Origin: UBA6054 sp964522095
Lineage (GTDB): Bacteria; Planctomycetota; Phycisphaerae; Phycisphaerales; UBA1924
DNA: 12,619 bases
Assembly: GCA_964522095.1 (NCBI GenBank)
Contig: CAZFSO010000065.1
Location: 1 to 12,619, forward strand
Reading direction: 5' to 3'
The notes beneath the pieces are model-generated. The model worked only from the letters and a program-made list of their open reading frames with translations. It did not search any database and was not told the origin of the DNA. Shown in pieces: positions 5,152-12,619 of this stretch; within the stretch, counting starts at the first letter, position 1; each line of letters starts with the position of its first letter. Position numbers and translations under genes: made by a program.

Positions 5152-7125
5152 ATGGCGTCGAACGTGTGCTGGGGGATCGAGATGGGCTTCGGGGCGATCA
5201 AGGCCCTCAAACTCGAGCAGGACGGCAGCGACCTCAAGGTGCTCGACTTCGCGGTGATCAACCACGCCAAGGTGCTCTCGACGCCCGATCTTGACCAGGA
5301 CGACGCCATGCGCGTGGCGCTGGGCACGCTGGCGAGCCAGAAGGACCTCAGCGGGGCGCGTGTCTCGATCTCGCTGCCCGGTCACCAGAGTTTCGCCCGC
5401 TTCGCCAAACTCCCGCCGGTGGACCCCAAGAAGGTGGGCGACATCGTCAAGTTCGAGGCGGTCCAGCAGATCCCCTTCCCGCTCGAAGAGGTGGAGTGGG
5501 ACTACCAGACCTTCGTCTCGCCCGACTCGCCGGACATCGAGGTGGGCATCTTCGCGGTGACGCGCGAGCGCATCAACAGCCGCCTGTCGATGCTCGCCGA
5601 CGTGGGATTGACCCCCGACTGGGCGACGATCTCCCCGGTCGCGGCGTACAACGCCATGGCGGTGGACCTGGGCTTCACCGAGGACAGCCCGGGCACGATC
5701 ATCCTGGACATCGGCACGGTGGCGACGGACATCATCATCGCCGAGGCCGGGCGCGTGTGGGTGCGGACCTTCCCGATCGGCGGGCACCAGTTCACCGAGG
5801 CGCTCGTCGCGGCGTTCAAACTCAGTTACACCAAGGCCGAGAAACTCAAGCGCGAGGCCGAGCAGACCAAGCACGCCCGCCACGTCTTCCAGGCCATGCG
5901 CCCGGTCTTCGGCGACCTGGCCCAGGAGATCCAGCGGTCCATCGGCTTCTACCAGTCCGTCCACCCCGACGCGGACCTGAAGCGCCTGGTCGGGCTGGGC
6001 AGCACCTTCAAACTCCCGGGCCTGCGCAAGTACCTCAAGCAGCAGTTGCAACTGGACGTGTACCGCATCGAGCAGTTCAAGAAACTCTCGCTCGACGGGC
6101 CGCAGGCCGGCGAGTTCCAGGCGGCGTCCTTGAACCTGACCACGGCGTACGGGTGCGCGATCCAGGCGCTGGGCATCGCGCCCCTGCGGGCCAACCTGAT
6201 GCCCGTCGCGGTGCTGCGCGACGCGATGTGGAAGCGCAAGACGCCGTACTTCGCGGCGGCCGCCGGCCTGGCCGCGGTGGCGGCCGGGGCGATGTTCATC
6301 CGCCCTCTGGTCGATTCCTCGGCCTTCGAGGGCGCCGAGCGCCCGCCGATCATCAACACGGTGGTGCGCGAGGCGTCGACCCTGCGCAGCGAGGCCGAGC
6401 AGGCGGGCGTCACCGGCGGGGCCGAGCCGGACCTGCGGGCCGCAACGATCGTCGGCCTGCTCGAAGGGCGCGGGCTCTACGCCCTGCTGCTCAACGACGC
6501 GGCCAACCTCGTCGTTCGGACCAACGAGGCGGCGCAGGCCGCGGCTCAGGGCAACACGCGCCTGGCCGACCTGCTGGCCGAGGGCCCGGCGGTCGAACTG
6601 GTCACGCTCAGCACCGACTTCCAGCCGGCCGCCGGCGCGGCGGCCGACCCGTACGCCGGCGGGGGGCGCCGCGGGGCGACGCCGTCCCAGCCCGCGGCCG
6701 ACCCGGGCCTGCCCCTCGCCGCCCAGAACGCCGACCACGTCCGCGTGACCGGCACCTTCCGGGTCGCGGCCGACAACCTCGAGCGGTTCATGCTCGAGGT
6801 CGTCGAGCCGGTGATCCGCGAGCAACTGGCGGGCGACAAGGGCCGCTACACCGTCCACGTCGGGCAGGTGCCCTGGTCCAGCGGGGCGATGGCCGACATG
6901 GGCGGCGGACGCTTCCAGAGCCCCGCCGGGACGCGCCCGGGCACGCGTTTCACGGGCGTGCAGGACCGCCCCCGCACCGGGGGCGCGCCGACCGGGGGCG
7001 ACCCGGTCCAACTCGCGCCCTTGCCGGCGCCGCCGCCCGAGCGGGCGGGCACCCGCACCGTGACCATCTCGTGGTTCGCGGTGCTCAACCGGGCCGACGC
7101 GGCCGACGCCGGAGGTGATCTGTGA
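5152..7125 (+). CDS. PilM-PilN fusion: type IV pilus/type II secretion inner-membrane platform protein (GspL-like layout)
   Basis: The ATG at 5152 follows GGAGGAG by five bases and the product is 657 residues; PilM alone is about 350. Residues 1-343 are PilM-like, an actin-fold ATP-binding protein: GIEMGFGAIKALKL (8-21) is the first phosphate loop, IILDIGTVATDIII (183-196) the second, and LVGLGSTFKLPGL (about 279-291) the adenosine motif. The conserved PilM stretch RFAKLPPVDPKKV...FEAVQQIPFPLEEVEWDYQ is also present. At 348-351 NLMP corresponds to the N-terminal Asn-Leu-Leu-Pro motif that PilM binds in PilN, followed by basic residues and a transmembrane helix (about 366-386). The periplasmic half (387-657) has Gly/Pro/Ala-rich linkers and strands (VRVTGTF, TRTVTISWFAVL). 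T2SS GspL has the same cytoplasmic-plus-periplasmic arrangement. It would couple a cytoplasmic motor to the envelope part of the machine. Its stop overlaps the next gene's start. Confidence 0.85.
   Translation: MASNVCWGIEMGFGAIKALKLEQDGSDLKVLDFAVINHAKVLSTPDLDQDDAMRVALGTLASQKDLSGARVSISLPGHQSFARFAKLPPVDPKKVGDIVKFEAVQQIPFPLEEVEWDYQTFVSPDSPDIEVGIFAVTRERINSRLSMLADVGLTPDWATISPVAAYNAMAVDLGFTEDSPGTIILDIGTVATDIIIAEAGRVWVRTFPIGGHQFTEALVAAFKLSYTKAEKLKREAEQTKHARHVFQAMRPVFGDLAQEIQRSIGFYQSVHPDADLKRLVGLGSTFKLPGLRKYLKQQLQLDVYRIEQFKKLSLDGPQAGEFQAASLNLTTAYGCAIQALGIAPLRANLMPVAVLRDAMWKRKTPYFAAAAGLAAVAAGAMFIRPLVDSSAFEGAERPPIINTVVREASTLRSEAEQAGVTGGAEPDLRAATIVGLLEGRGLYALLLNDAANLVVRTNEAAQAAAQGNTRLADLLAEGPAVELVTLSTDFQPAAGAAADPYAGGGRRGATPSQPAADPGLPLAAQNADHVRVTGTFRVAADNLERFMLEVVEPVIREQLAGDKGRYTVHVGQVPWSSGAMADMGGGRFQSPAGTRPGTRFTGVQDRPRTGGAPTGGDPVQLAPLPAPPPERAGTRTVTISWFAVLNRADAADAGGDL
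7111..7120 (+). promoter_or_regulatory. Full-length Shine-Dalgarno sequence inside the PilM-PilN gene
   Basis: GGAGGTGATC is a ten-base perfect complement of the usual 16S rRNA 3' end (GATCACCTCC). Its GGAGG lies six bases before the GTG start at 7122. It fixes the start of the second gene and should give strong reinitiation at the GTGA overlap. Confidence 0.8.
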
Positions 7126-8492
7126 AGGGCGTGCTCGACTGGGTGAAGAAGAACCTGATCATCGTCATCGCGGCGGTGCTGATCCTCGTGCTGCTGCCGG
7201 TCGGCTGGGTGTTCTCGTCGCGGTGGAACGACCGCGTGCAGGCCGCCGCCGCCCAGGCCTTCAGTTCGACCCGCAGCGAGTTGCAGCGGGCGGGGTCGGT
7301 CGGCTACACGCTGCCGGCGGTCCTCGAGGGCGAGACCTCCGTCAGCGAGACCCGCGCGCCCAACCGGGCCGTCACCCGCTTCTTCGAGGAGCAGAAGGGC
7401 GTGCGCGAGTCGCAGGTCGCCGACGTCGCCGAGCGCGGCACCGCGTTCAACAAGCGCGACCACGGCGTGCTCGTCCCCGGCCTGTTCCCCAAGGCCAACA
7501 GCAACACCGAGTTGCGCCTCCGCGGGCTGGAGATGGCCGAGCAGATCGCCGGCCGGCGTGACGCCGAGGGCAACACCCTCCGCGCATCGGTCTACGAGCA
7601 ACTCCTCCGCTCGGTCAACGCCGGGAGCCCGCCCGACCCCGCCGAACTCGGCGGCGTGCTGGCCGACTACGCCAGCACCATGCAGCAGCAGTTCACCTCG
7701 TCCAGCACCGACGGCCGCCTGACCGAGGAGCAGGCCAGCGAGGTCGCCCAGCAGATGGTCGCCCGGCGCCTGCAGGAGTACGCCGGACGCGCCCGCTCGC
7801 TGACCTTCTACGCCGGCCTCGACGCCCTGCTCGCGCCCGGCGGCCAGGCCGAGCCGGGCTGGTCGACCATCCCCGCCACGCCACCGCCGCAGGGCTCGAT
7901 CACCGAGGCCGACGCGTTCGTGTGGCAGTGGGACTACTGGGTGGTCGACGACGTGCTCGACGCCGTCGCGCTCGCCAACACCGACCCGGTCAGCGGGGCG
8001 ATGTCGGTGCCCGACGCGCCCGTCAAGCGGGTCGAACGCCTGCGCATCTCGGCGATCGACCTGCCCGCGCCCGAAGCCGCGGACGCCGGCGCCGGCTTCG
8101 GCGGACGCACGGGCGGCGCGGCTGGCATGACCGGCTCGGACGCCGCCGGCCCCGCGACCCACACCGGTCGCAGCGCCAACCCCGACTACGACGTCCGCAC
8201 CGTCGAACTGACGGTCATCGCCTCCTCGCGCGACCTGCCCCGGCTCTTCGACGCCCTGGGGCGCGTCAACTACATGACCGTGGTCGACGTCGACCTGGGG
8301 CCGGTGGAGGTCTGGAACCACCTGGACCAGGGCTACTTCTACGGCGAGGACCACGTCGTCCGCGCGGTCGTCACCGTCGAGACCGTCTGGCTGCGCTCGT
8401 GGACGCTCCCGCTGATGCCCGACCGCGTCCGCCAGGCCGTCGGCGCCCCGCCGGCCGCCCAGGACGCGCCCGACGCCGACGACGAGCCCTGA
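7122..8492 (+). CDS. PilO/GspM-like inner-membrane platform protein
   Basis: A 456-residue protein starting with GTG, whose GTGA overlaps the upstream stop. A short basic N-terminus (KGVLDWVKKN) precedes a single strong transmembrane helix (about residues 11-33, LIIVIAAVLILVLLPVGWVF). The rest should be periplasmic: a long helical region with Gln/Glu-rich segments, then about 361-392 VELTVIASSRDLPRLFDALGR and MTVVDVDL. This strand-helix-strand unit, in which one strand is followed by a helix beginning 'DLPRLF', resembles the ferredoxin-like C-terminal domain of PilO/GspM ('...GxYxdLxrFlxxL...'). The position after a PilM-PilN fusion supports this. PilO is about 200 residues, so this is more than twice as long, with the extra part mainly between helix and C-terminal domain (about 60-340), including a Gly/Ala linker (AGAGFGGRTGGAAGM). 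The tail is acidic. Confidence 0.65.
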   Translation: MKGVLDWVKKNLIIVIAAVLILVLLPVGWVFSSRWNDRVQAAAAQAFSSTRSELQRAGSVGYTLPAVLEGETSVSETRAPNRAVTRFFEEQKGVRESQVADVAERGTAFNKRDHGVLVPGLFPKANSNTELRLRGLEMAEQIAGRRDAEGNTLRASVYEQLLRSVNAGSPPDPAELGGVLADYASTMQQQFTSSSTDGRLTEEQASEVAQQMVARRLQEYAGRARSLTFYAGLDALLAPGGQAEPGWSTIPATPPPQGSITEADAFVWQWDYWVVDDVLDAVALANTDPVSGAMSVPDAPVKRVERLRISAIDLPAPEAADAGAGFGGRTGGAAGMTGSDAAGPATHTGRSANPDYDVRTVELTVIASSRDLPRLFDALGRVNYMTVVDVDLGPVEVWNHLDQGYFYGEDHVVRAVVTVETVWLRSWTLPLMPDRVRQAVGAPPAAQDAPDADDEP

Positions 8493-8552
8493 GCCGCGCC
8501 CCGTTTCCCGGACACCCGCCCCACGACACGAACCGCAACCGAGGCAACCCCC

Positions 8553-10499
8553 ATGAAGGTCAAGGGCATCAACCCCATCGAGCAGCACGTCGAGAAGATC
8601 GTTCTCGCTCTGGTCGCGCTCGTGCTGCTCGGCGTCCTGGCGATGCAGTTCCTCACGCAGCCCAACGTGGTCGACGTCGGCGGCCGGGACGTCCCGCCGC
8701 AGAACGTCTTCGTCGAACTCCAGCGCCAGGCCGAGACCCTCGACTCCCAACTCAAGGACTCGGCCCCCGCGCTGCCCCAGGTCCAGCAGACCGACCTGGT
8801 CGACCGCTACGACCGGGCCTTCTCCAACGCCACCGACGCGCCGACGCGGCTGGCGAGCGCGCTGGGCCAGCCCGTGAGCGTCGCCGCCGCGGCCGGGGCC
8901 CAGATCGCCGCCGGCGCCCAGTCCTCCGACCAGATCGCGCCCCTGGCGGTCCCCGTGCCCGCGGCTCCCCTCGCCGCGTCGCAGTGGGGCACGCTGGACC
9001 CCTACGCCGTCCAGACCGTGCCGGAGTACGCCGCCTTCGTGCCCGCCGAGCAGCCCTACGACCTGCCCACCGTGACCGTCGAGGCGGCCTTCTCGGGCAC
9101 CGCCCTGCGCGACGCCCTGAACCCCGCCGAGGGCCCGGGCGTGCCCCGGCGCTTCTGGCAGGCCACCGGCATGGCCATCATGGGACTGGAGGTCGAGCGC
9201 CAGCGCCTCAACGACGACGGCTCGTGGTCCGACCCCGAGCCCATCGTCACCCCCCCCGGCACCCCGCGGCCCACGGGCGCCATCCTGCCCGACGCCGGCC
9301 TGCCGCAACTGACCGAACTGGTCAGCCGCGCCAACACCGCCGGGCCGGACGTCCAGCGCCCCTTCCTCCCGCCGATGATCGCCGGGCCGGAATGGTCACC
9401 CCCCAGCGAGCGGGTGCAGACCGACGAGGCGGCGCTGTCCGAGGCCGACCGGCTCCGGCGCGGCCTGGAACGGGCGGTGGCCGAACTCGACCGCCTCCGC
9501 AACGCCCCCCAGACGACCACCGCGCCGCGCTCGCCCCGCACGCCGGCCACCACCGGGCCCGGCTCGTCCCGCCCCGGAGGCGCCGCCCAGCCGAACCAGC
9601 GCCGTATTGAGCAACTCGAACGCCAGATCGAGCAGCACCGCGCCCGCCTGGCCGAACTCGGCGAGGCCGACCCCACCGCCGCCCCCGGCCGCCCGGCCCG
9701 CGCCGGCGCCCGGACGGACGTGCCGCAACTGCTCGAGCAGCAGTCCGTGCAACTCTGGGCCCACGACATGGGGGTCGAGCCCGGCGCGACCTACCGCTAC
9801 CGCGTGAAGGTCGTGGTCAACAACCCCCTGTTCCGCAAGGGTCCGTCCCTGGACCCGGACGACGAGGCCCTCCAGACCGCCGCCGCCGACCCCTTCGCCC
9901 GCAGCGCGTGGACCGAGTGGTCGGCCCCGGTCGTGGTGGGGGCCCGCGAGTACTTCTTCGTGTCCAGCGCCGACGCCGACGGCACGATGAGCGAGGGTCG
10001 CGCCAGCGCCAGCGTCGAAGTCTTCCGCATGTTCTACGGCTTCTACCGCAAGTCGACCCTCACCCTGACCCCCGGCGACCCCGTCGAGGCCTCCGTCCGC
10101 ATCCCCGACGGGCTGTACACCTTCAACACCGGCGTGCTCGACGCCCAGGCCGCGGCCCAGGCGCTGCAGGCCGAGGCCGGCGCGGCCCTCCCGCCCGGCC
10201 TGAGCCCCATCACCGGCCGCCTGACGATCAGCCCCGGGGCGATGGTGCTGGACGTGGCCACCCGCCCCGTCCAGGTCCGCGACGACCTGGGACGCACGCT
10301 GACCGTGTCCGAGGTCATCCTGCGCGACCGTGACGGCCGGGTGCTGGTGCGCACGGGCCGGGAGGACACCGCCAGGGAGGCGTACCGCCAGGCCAACGCC
10401 TCCTCCGCCGCGGCGTCGCGGGCGGCTCTTGGCGCCCCCGGCCAGCCCGCGCTGAGCCCTTCGGCCGAACTCTTCCAGCCGCCCGAGGCGCAACCCTGA
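8553..10499 (+). CDS. Large membrane-anchored coiled-coil protein, third gene of the pilus/secretion operon
   Basis: A 648-residue protein with a weak ribosome binding site (GAGG, 8541-8544) 8 bases before the ATG. The cytoplasmic N-terminus is short and basic (MKVKGINPIEQHVEK), followed by a transmembrane helix (about 16-35, IVLALVALVLLGVLAMQFL). Periplasmic segments: helical Gln-rich region (about 50-90), Ala/Pro-rich linker, a beta-rich part (VTVEAAFSGTALRDAL, MGLEVERQRL), two predicted coiled coils (about 294-317 and 349-374) separated by a Thr/Pro/Gly-rich spacer, then a region beginning GATYRYRVKVVVNNPLF (about 411-427) with EWSAPVVVGAREYFFVSS, which resembles a fibronectin type III-like beta sandwich. 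I do not recognise a named family. Its single anchor and operon position suggest the PilP/GspC-like role of linking the inner-membrane platform to a secretin, but no PilP or PDZ motif is visible. Sixty bases separate it from the previous gene. Confidence 0.7.
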   Translation: MKVKGINPIEQHVEKIVLALVALVLLGVLAMQFLTQPNVVDVGGRDVPPQNVFVELQRQAETLDSQLKDSAPALPQVQQTDLVDRYDRAFSNATDAPTRLASALGQPVSVAAAAGAQIAAGAQSSDQIAPLAVPVPAAPLAASQWGTLDPYAVQTVPEYAAFVPAEQPYDLPTVTVEAAFSGTALRDALNPAEGPGVPRRFWQATGMAIMGLEVERQRLNDDGSWSDPEPIVTPPGTPRPTGAILPDAGLPQLTELVSRANTAGPDVQRPFLPPMIAGPEWSPPSERVQTDEAALSEADRLRRGLERAVAELDRLRNAPQTTTAPRSPRTPATTGPGSSRPGGAAQPNQRRIEQLERQIEQHRARLAELGEADPTAAPGRPARAGARTDVPQLLEQQSVQLWAHDMGVEPGATYRYRVKVVVNNPLFRKGPSLDPDDEALQTAAADPFARSAWTEWSAPVVVGAREYFFVSSADADGTMSEGRASASVEVFRMFYGFYRKSTLTLTPGDPVEASVRIPDGLYTFNTGVLDAQAAAQALQAEAGAALPPGLSPITGRLTISPGAMVLDVATRPVQVRDDLGRTLTVSEVILRDRDGRVLVRTGREDTAREAYRQANASSAAASRAALGAPGQPALSPSAELFQPPEAQP

Positions 10500-10572
10500 G
10501 CCGAACGCCCCAGGGATGGGCGGGATCGGCAGGAATTCTGCAAACCCTTGTCGGAATTGTGGCTCCAGCAAT

Positions 10573-10600
10573 TTGACCGCGTGCGGATGCCAGATAGTAT
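10573..10600 (+). promoter_or_regulatory. Probable rRNA promoter
   Basis: TTGACC (10573-10578) and TAGTAT (10595-10600) are separated by 16 bases. An AT-richer stretch (10536-10572, including GGAATTCTG and GGAATTGTGG) lies upstream, as in UP-element promoters. Transcription would start near 10607, some 325 bases before the mature 23S 5' end. Confidence 0.55.
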
Positions 10601-10787
10601 CTCTTCCGCCTCATGACGGGGCGACAAACGGGGCCGACCGGCGGACGCCGGGACGCACCAGCCTCCTTGACAAGTGCATGACGACGAGCAGAGGGCCCCG
10701 CTCCGGGTCGGACCACGGCTAGACCGTGCTTCGGCGTTGGGAGTGGGGCGGCGAACCGAGAAAATATCTCAGTGCGAGTAGTTGGTG

Positions 10788-10823
10788 CCCGGAACCAGGG
10801 GAGCGTGCTCTCCGCGTTCCGGG
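10788..10823 (+). repeat. 14-bp stem-loop in the rRNA leader
   Basis: CCCGGAAC (10788-10795) pairs perfectly with GTTCCGGG (10816-10823). Inside, GGGGAG (10798-10803) pairs with CTCTCC (10808-10813) around a CGTG loop, with a 2x2 internal loop (CA/GC) between. It could be an antitermination or processing structure; TGCTCTCC on its 3' arm recalls the start of boxA (TGCTCTTT), but only the first six bases agree. Confidence 0.5.
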
Positions 10824-10931
10824 TCGCTCGTCCAGGCCGTTAATCGTTGCGGACCTGGGAGGGCGTAGTGAGCACCGTCGGTGCCGGAGTCGGGCGGGTT
10901 TTCCCGTCAGGCGGCGGCGTCCGGTCGGTGT

Positions 10932-12619
<1,688 letters not shown>

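Larger units (their letters stand above)
10500..10931 (+). other. Non-coding 23S rRNA leader region
   Basis: These 432 bases hold no credible gene, no tRNA and no end of a 16S rRNA. They contain a possible sigma-70 promoter (10573-10600) and a chain of hairpins: CACGG/CCGTG (10714-10728), a long stem (10788-10823), CCAGGCCG/CGG-CCTGG (10832-10858), GCACC/GGTGC (about 10873-10885), and a GGG-TTTT-CCC hairpin (about 10900). No hairpin plus T-tract terminator follows the pilus operon's stop, so read-through into the rRNA leader is possible. Confidence 0.75.

Noticed and set aside
4996..7011. Long minus-strand open frame (671 codons) opposite the PilM-PilN gene
   Set aside because: It mirrors a well-supported gene with clear motifs on the plus strand. 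The product is an Arg/Gly/Val/Asp-rich repeat of shadow composition typical of antisense frames in GC-rich DNA, and it has no domain.
6846..9308. Very long minus-strand open frame (820 codons)
   Set aside because: It spans three coupled plus-strand genes, and its composition is that of an antisense shadow. Stop codons are simply rare in this GC-rich sequence.
10506..10522. CGCCC/GGGCG hairpin after the pilus operon as its terminator
   Set aside because: Five base pairs with a seven-base loop and no T tract, which is expected by chance at this GC content.
10667..10672. Perfect TTGACA as a second rRNA promoter
   Set aside because: The bases 16-19 positions downstream are G/C-only (GAGGGCCCC), so there is no -10 box.
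10788..10823. Long leader stem-loop as a tRNA or transcription terminator
   Set aside because: No D- or T-arm consensus (no GGTTCGA-type loop) and no T tract after the stem.

Overview
The window is GC-rich (coding regions look well above 65% GC with strongly G/C-ending codons) and most likely comes from a planctomycete of the class Phycisphaerae. The best taxonomic clue is the first gene's C-terminal 'GC-type dockerin-like' tail (Cys-Pro-Ala-Asp-Phe then two FFDLL/FDLL loops), typical of Phycisphaerales secreted proteins. The fused PilM/PilN gene and the 23S rRNA gene with no 16S beside it fit this. A run of exactly 100 N (2235-2334) marks a scaffold gap, so this is a draft assembly, possibly a metagenome bin.

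Layout: (1) 2-427, the 3' end of a secreted VCBS/FG-GAP protein with a dockerin-like tail. (2) 464-1683, a sugar-nucleotide epimerase with a small unknown gene coupled to it by a GTGA overlap. (3) 1772-2071, a small single-pass membrane protein. (4) 2111 to the gap, the start of an unidentified gene, perhaps a uracil-DNA glycosylase. (5) 2335-2506, a stop-codon-free, hairpin-rich stretch ending in a strong intrinsic terminator, possibly part of a structured RNA. (6) 2598-3418 on the minus strand, a two-gene operon: a basic protein of unknown function, then a CusF-like copper-binding lipoprotein. (7) 3589-4971, a divergent MEMO1-family (AmmeMemoRadiSam system protein B) gene with an extra N-terminal PqqD-like domain. 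(8) 5152-10499, a three-gene operon for an inner-membrane pilus or secretion platform: a PilM-PilN fusion (GspL-like layout), a PilO/GspM-like protein and a large coiled-coil membrane-anchored protein. (9) 10500-10931, a non-coding leader with a likely rRNA promoter and several hairpins. (10) 10932 to the window end, the first roughly 1.7 kb of a 23S rRNA gene with no 16S or tRNA upstream.

The pilus/secretion operon is the most coherent functional unit. The PilM-like cytoplasmic ATPase fold is fused to a PilN-like membrane and periplasmic half, and the next two genes each encode a protein with one N-terminal membrane helix and a large periplasmic part. This resembles the GspL-GspM-GspC (PilMN-PilO-PilP) platform linking a cytoplasmic motor to an outer-membrane secretin. 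No secretin gene follows; the 23S gene does. No mobile elements, CRISPR arrays or tRNA genes were seen.
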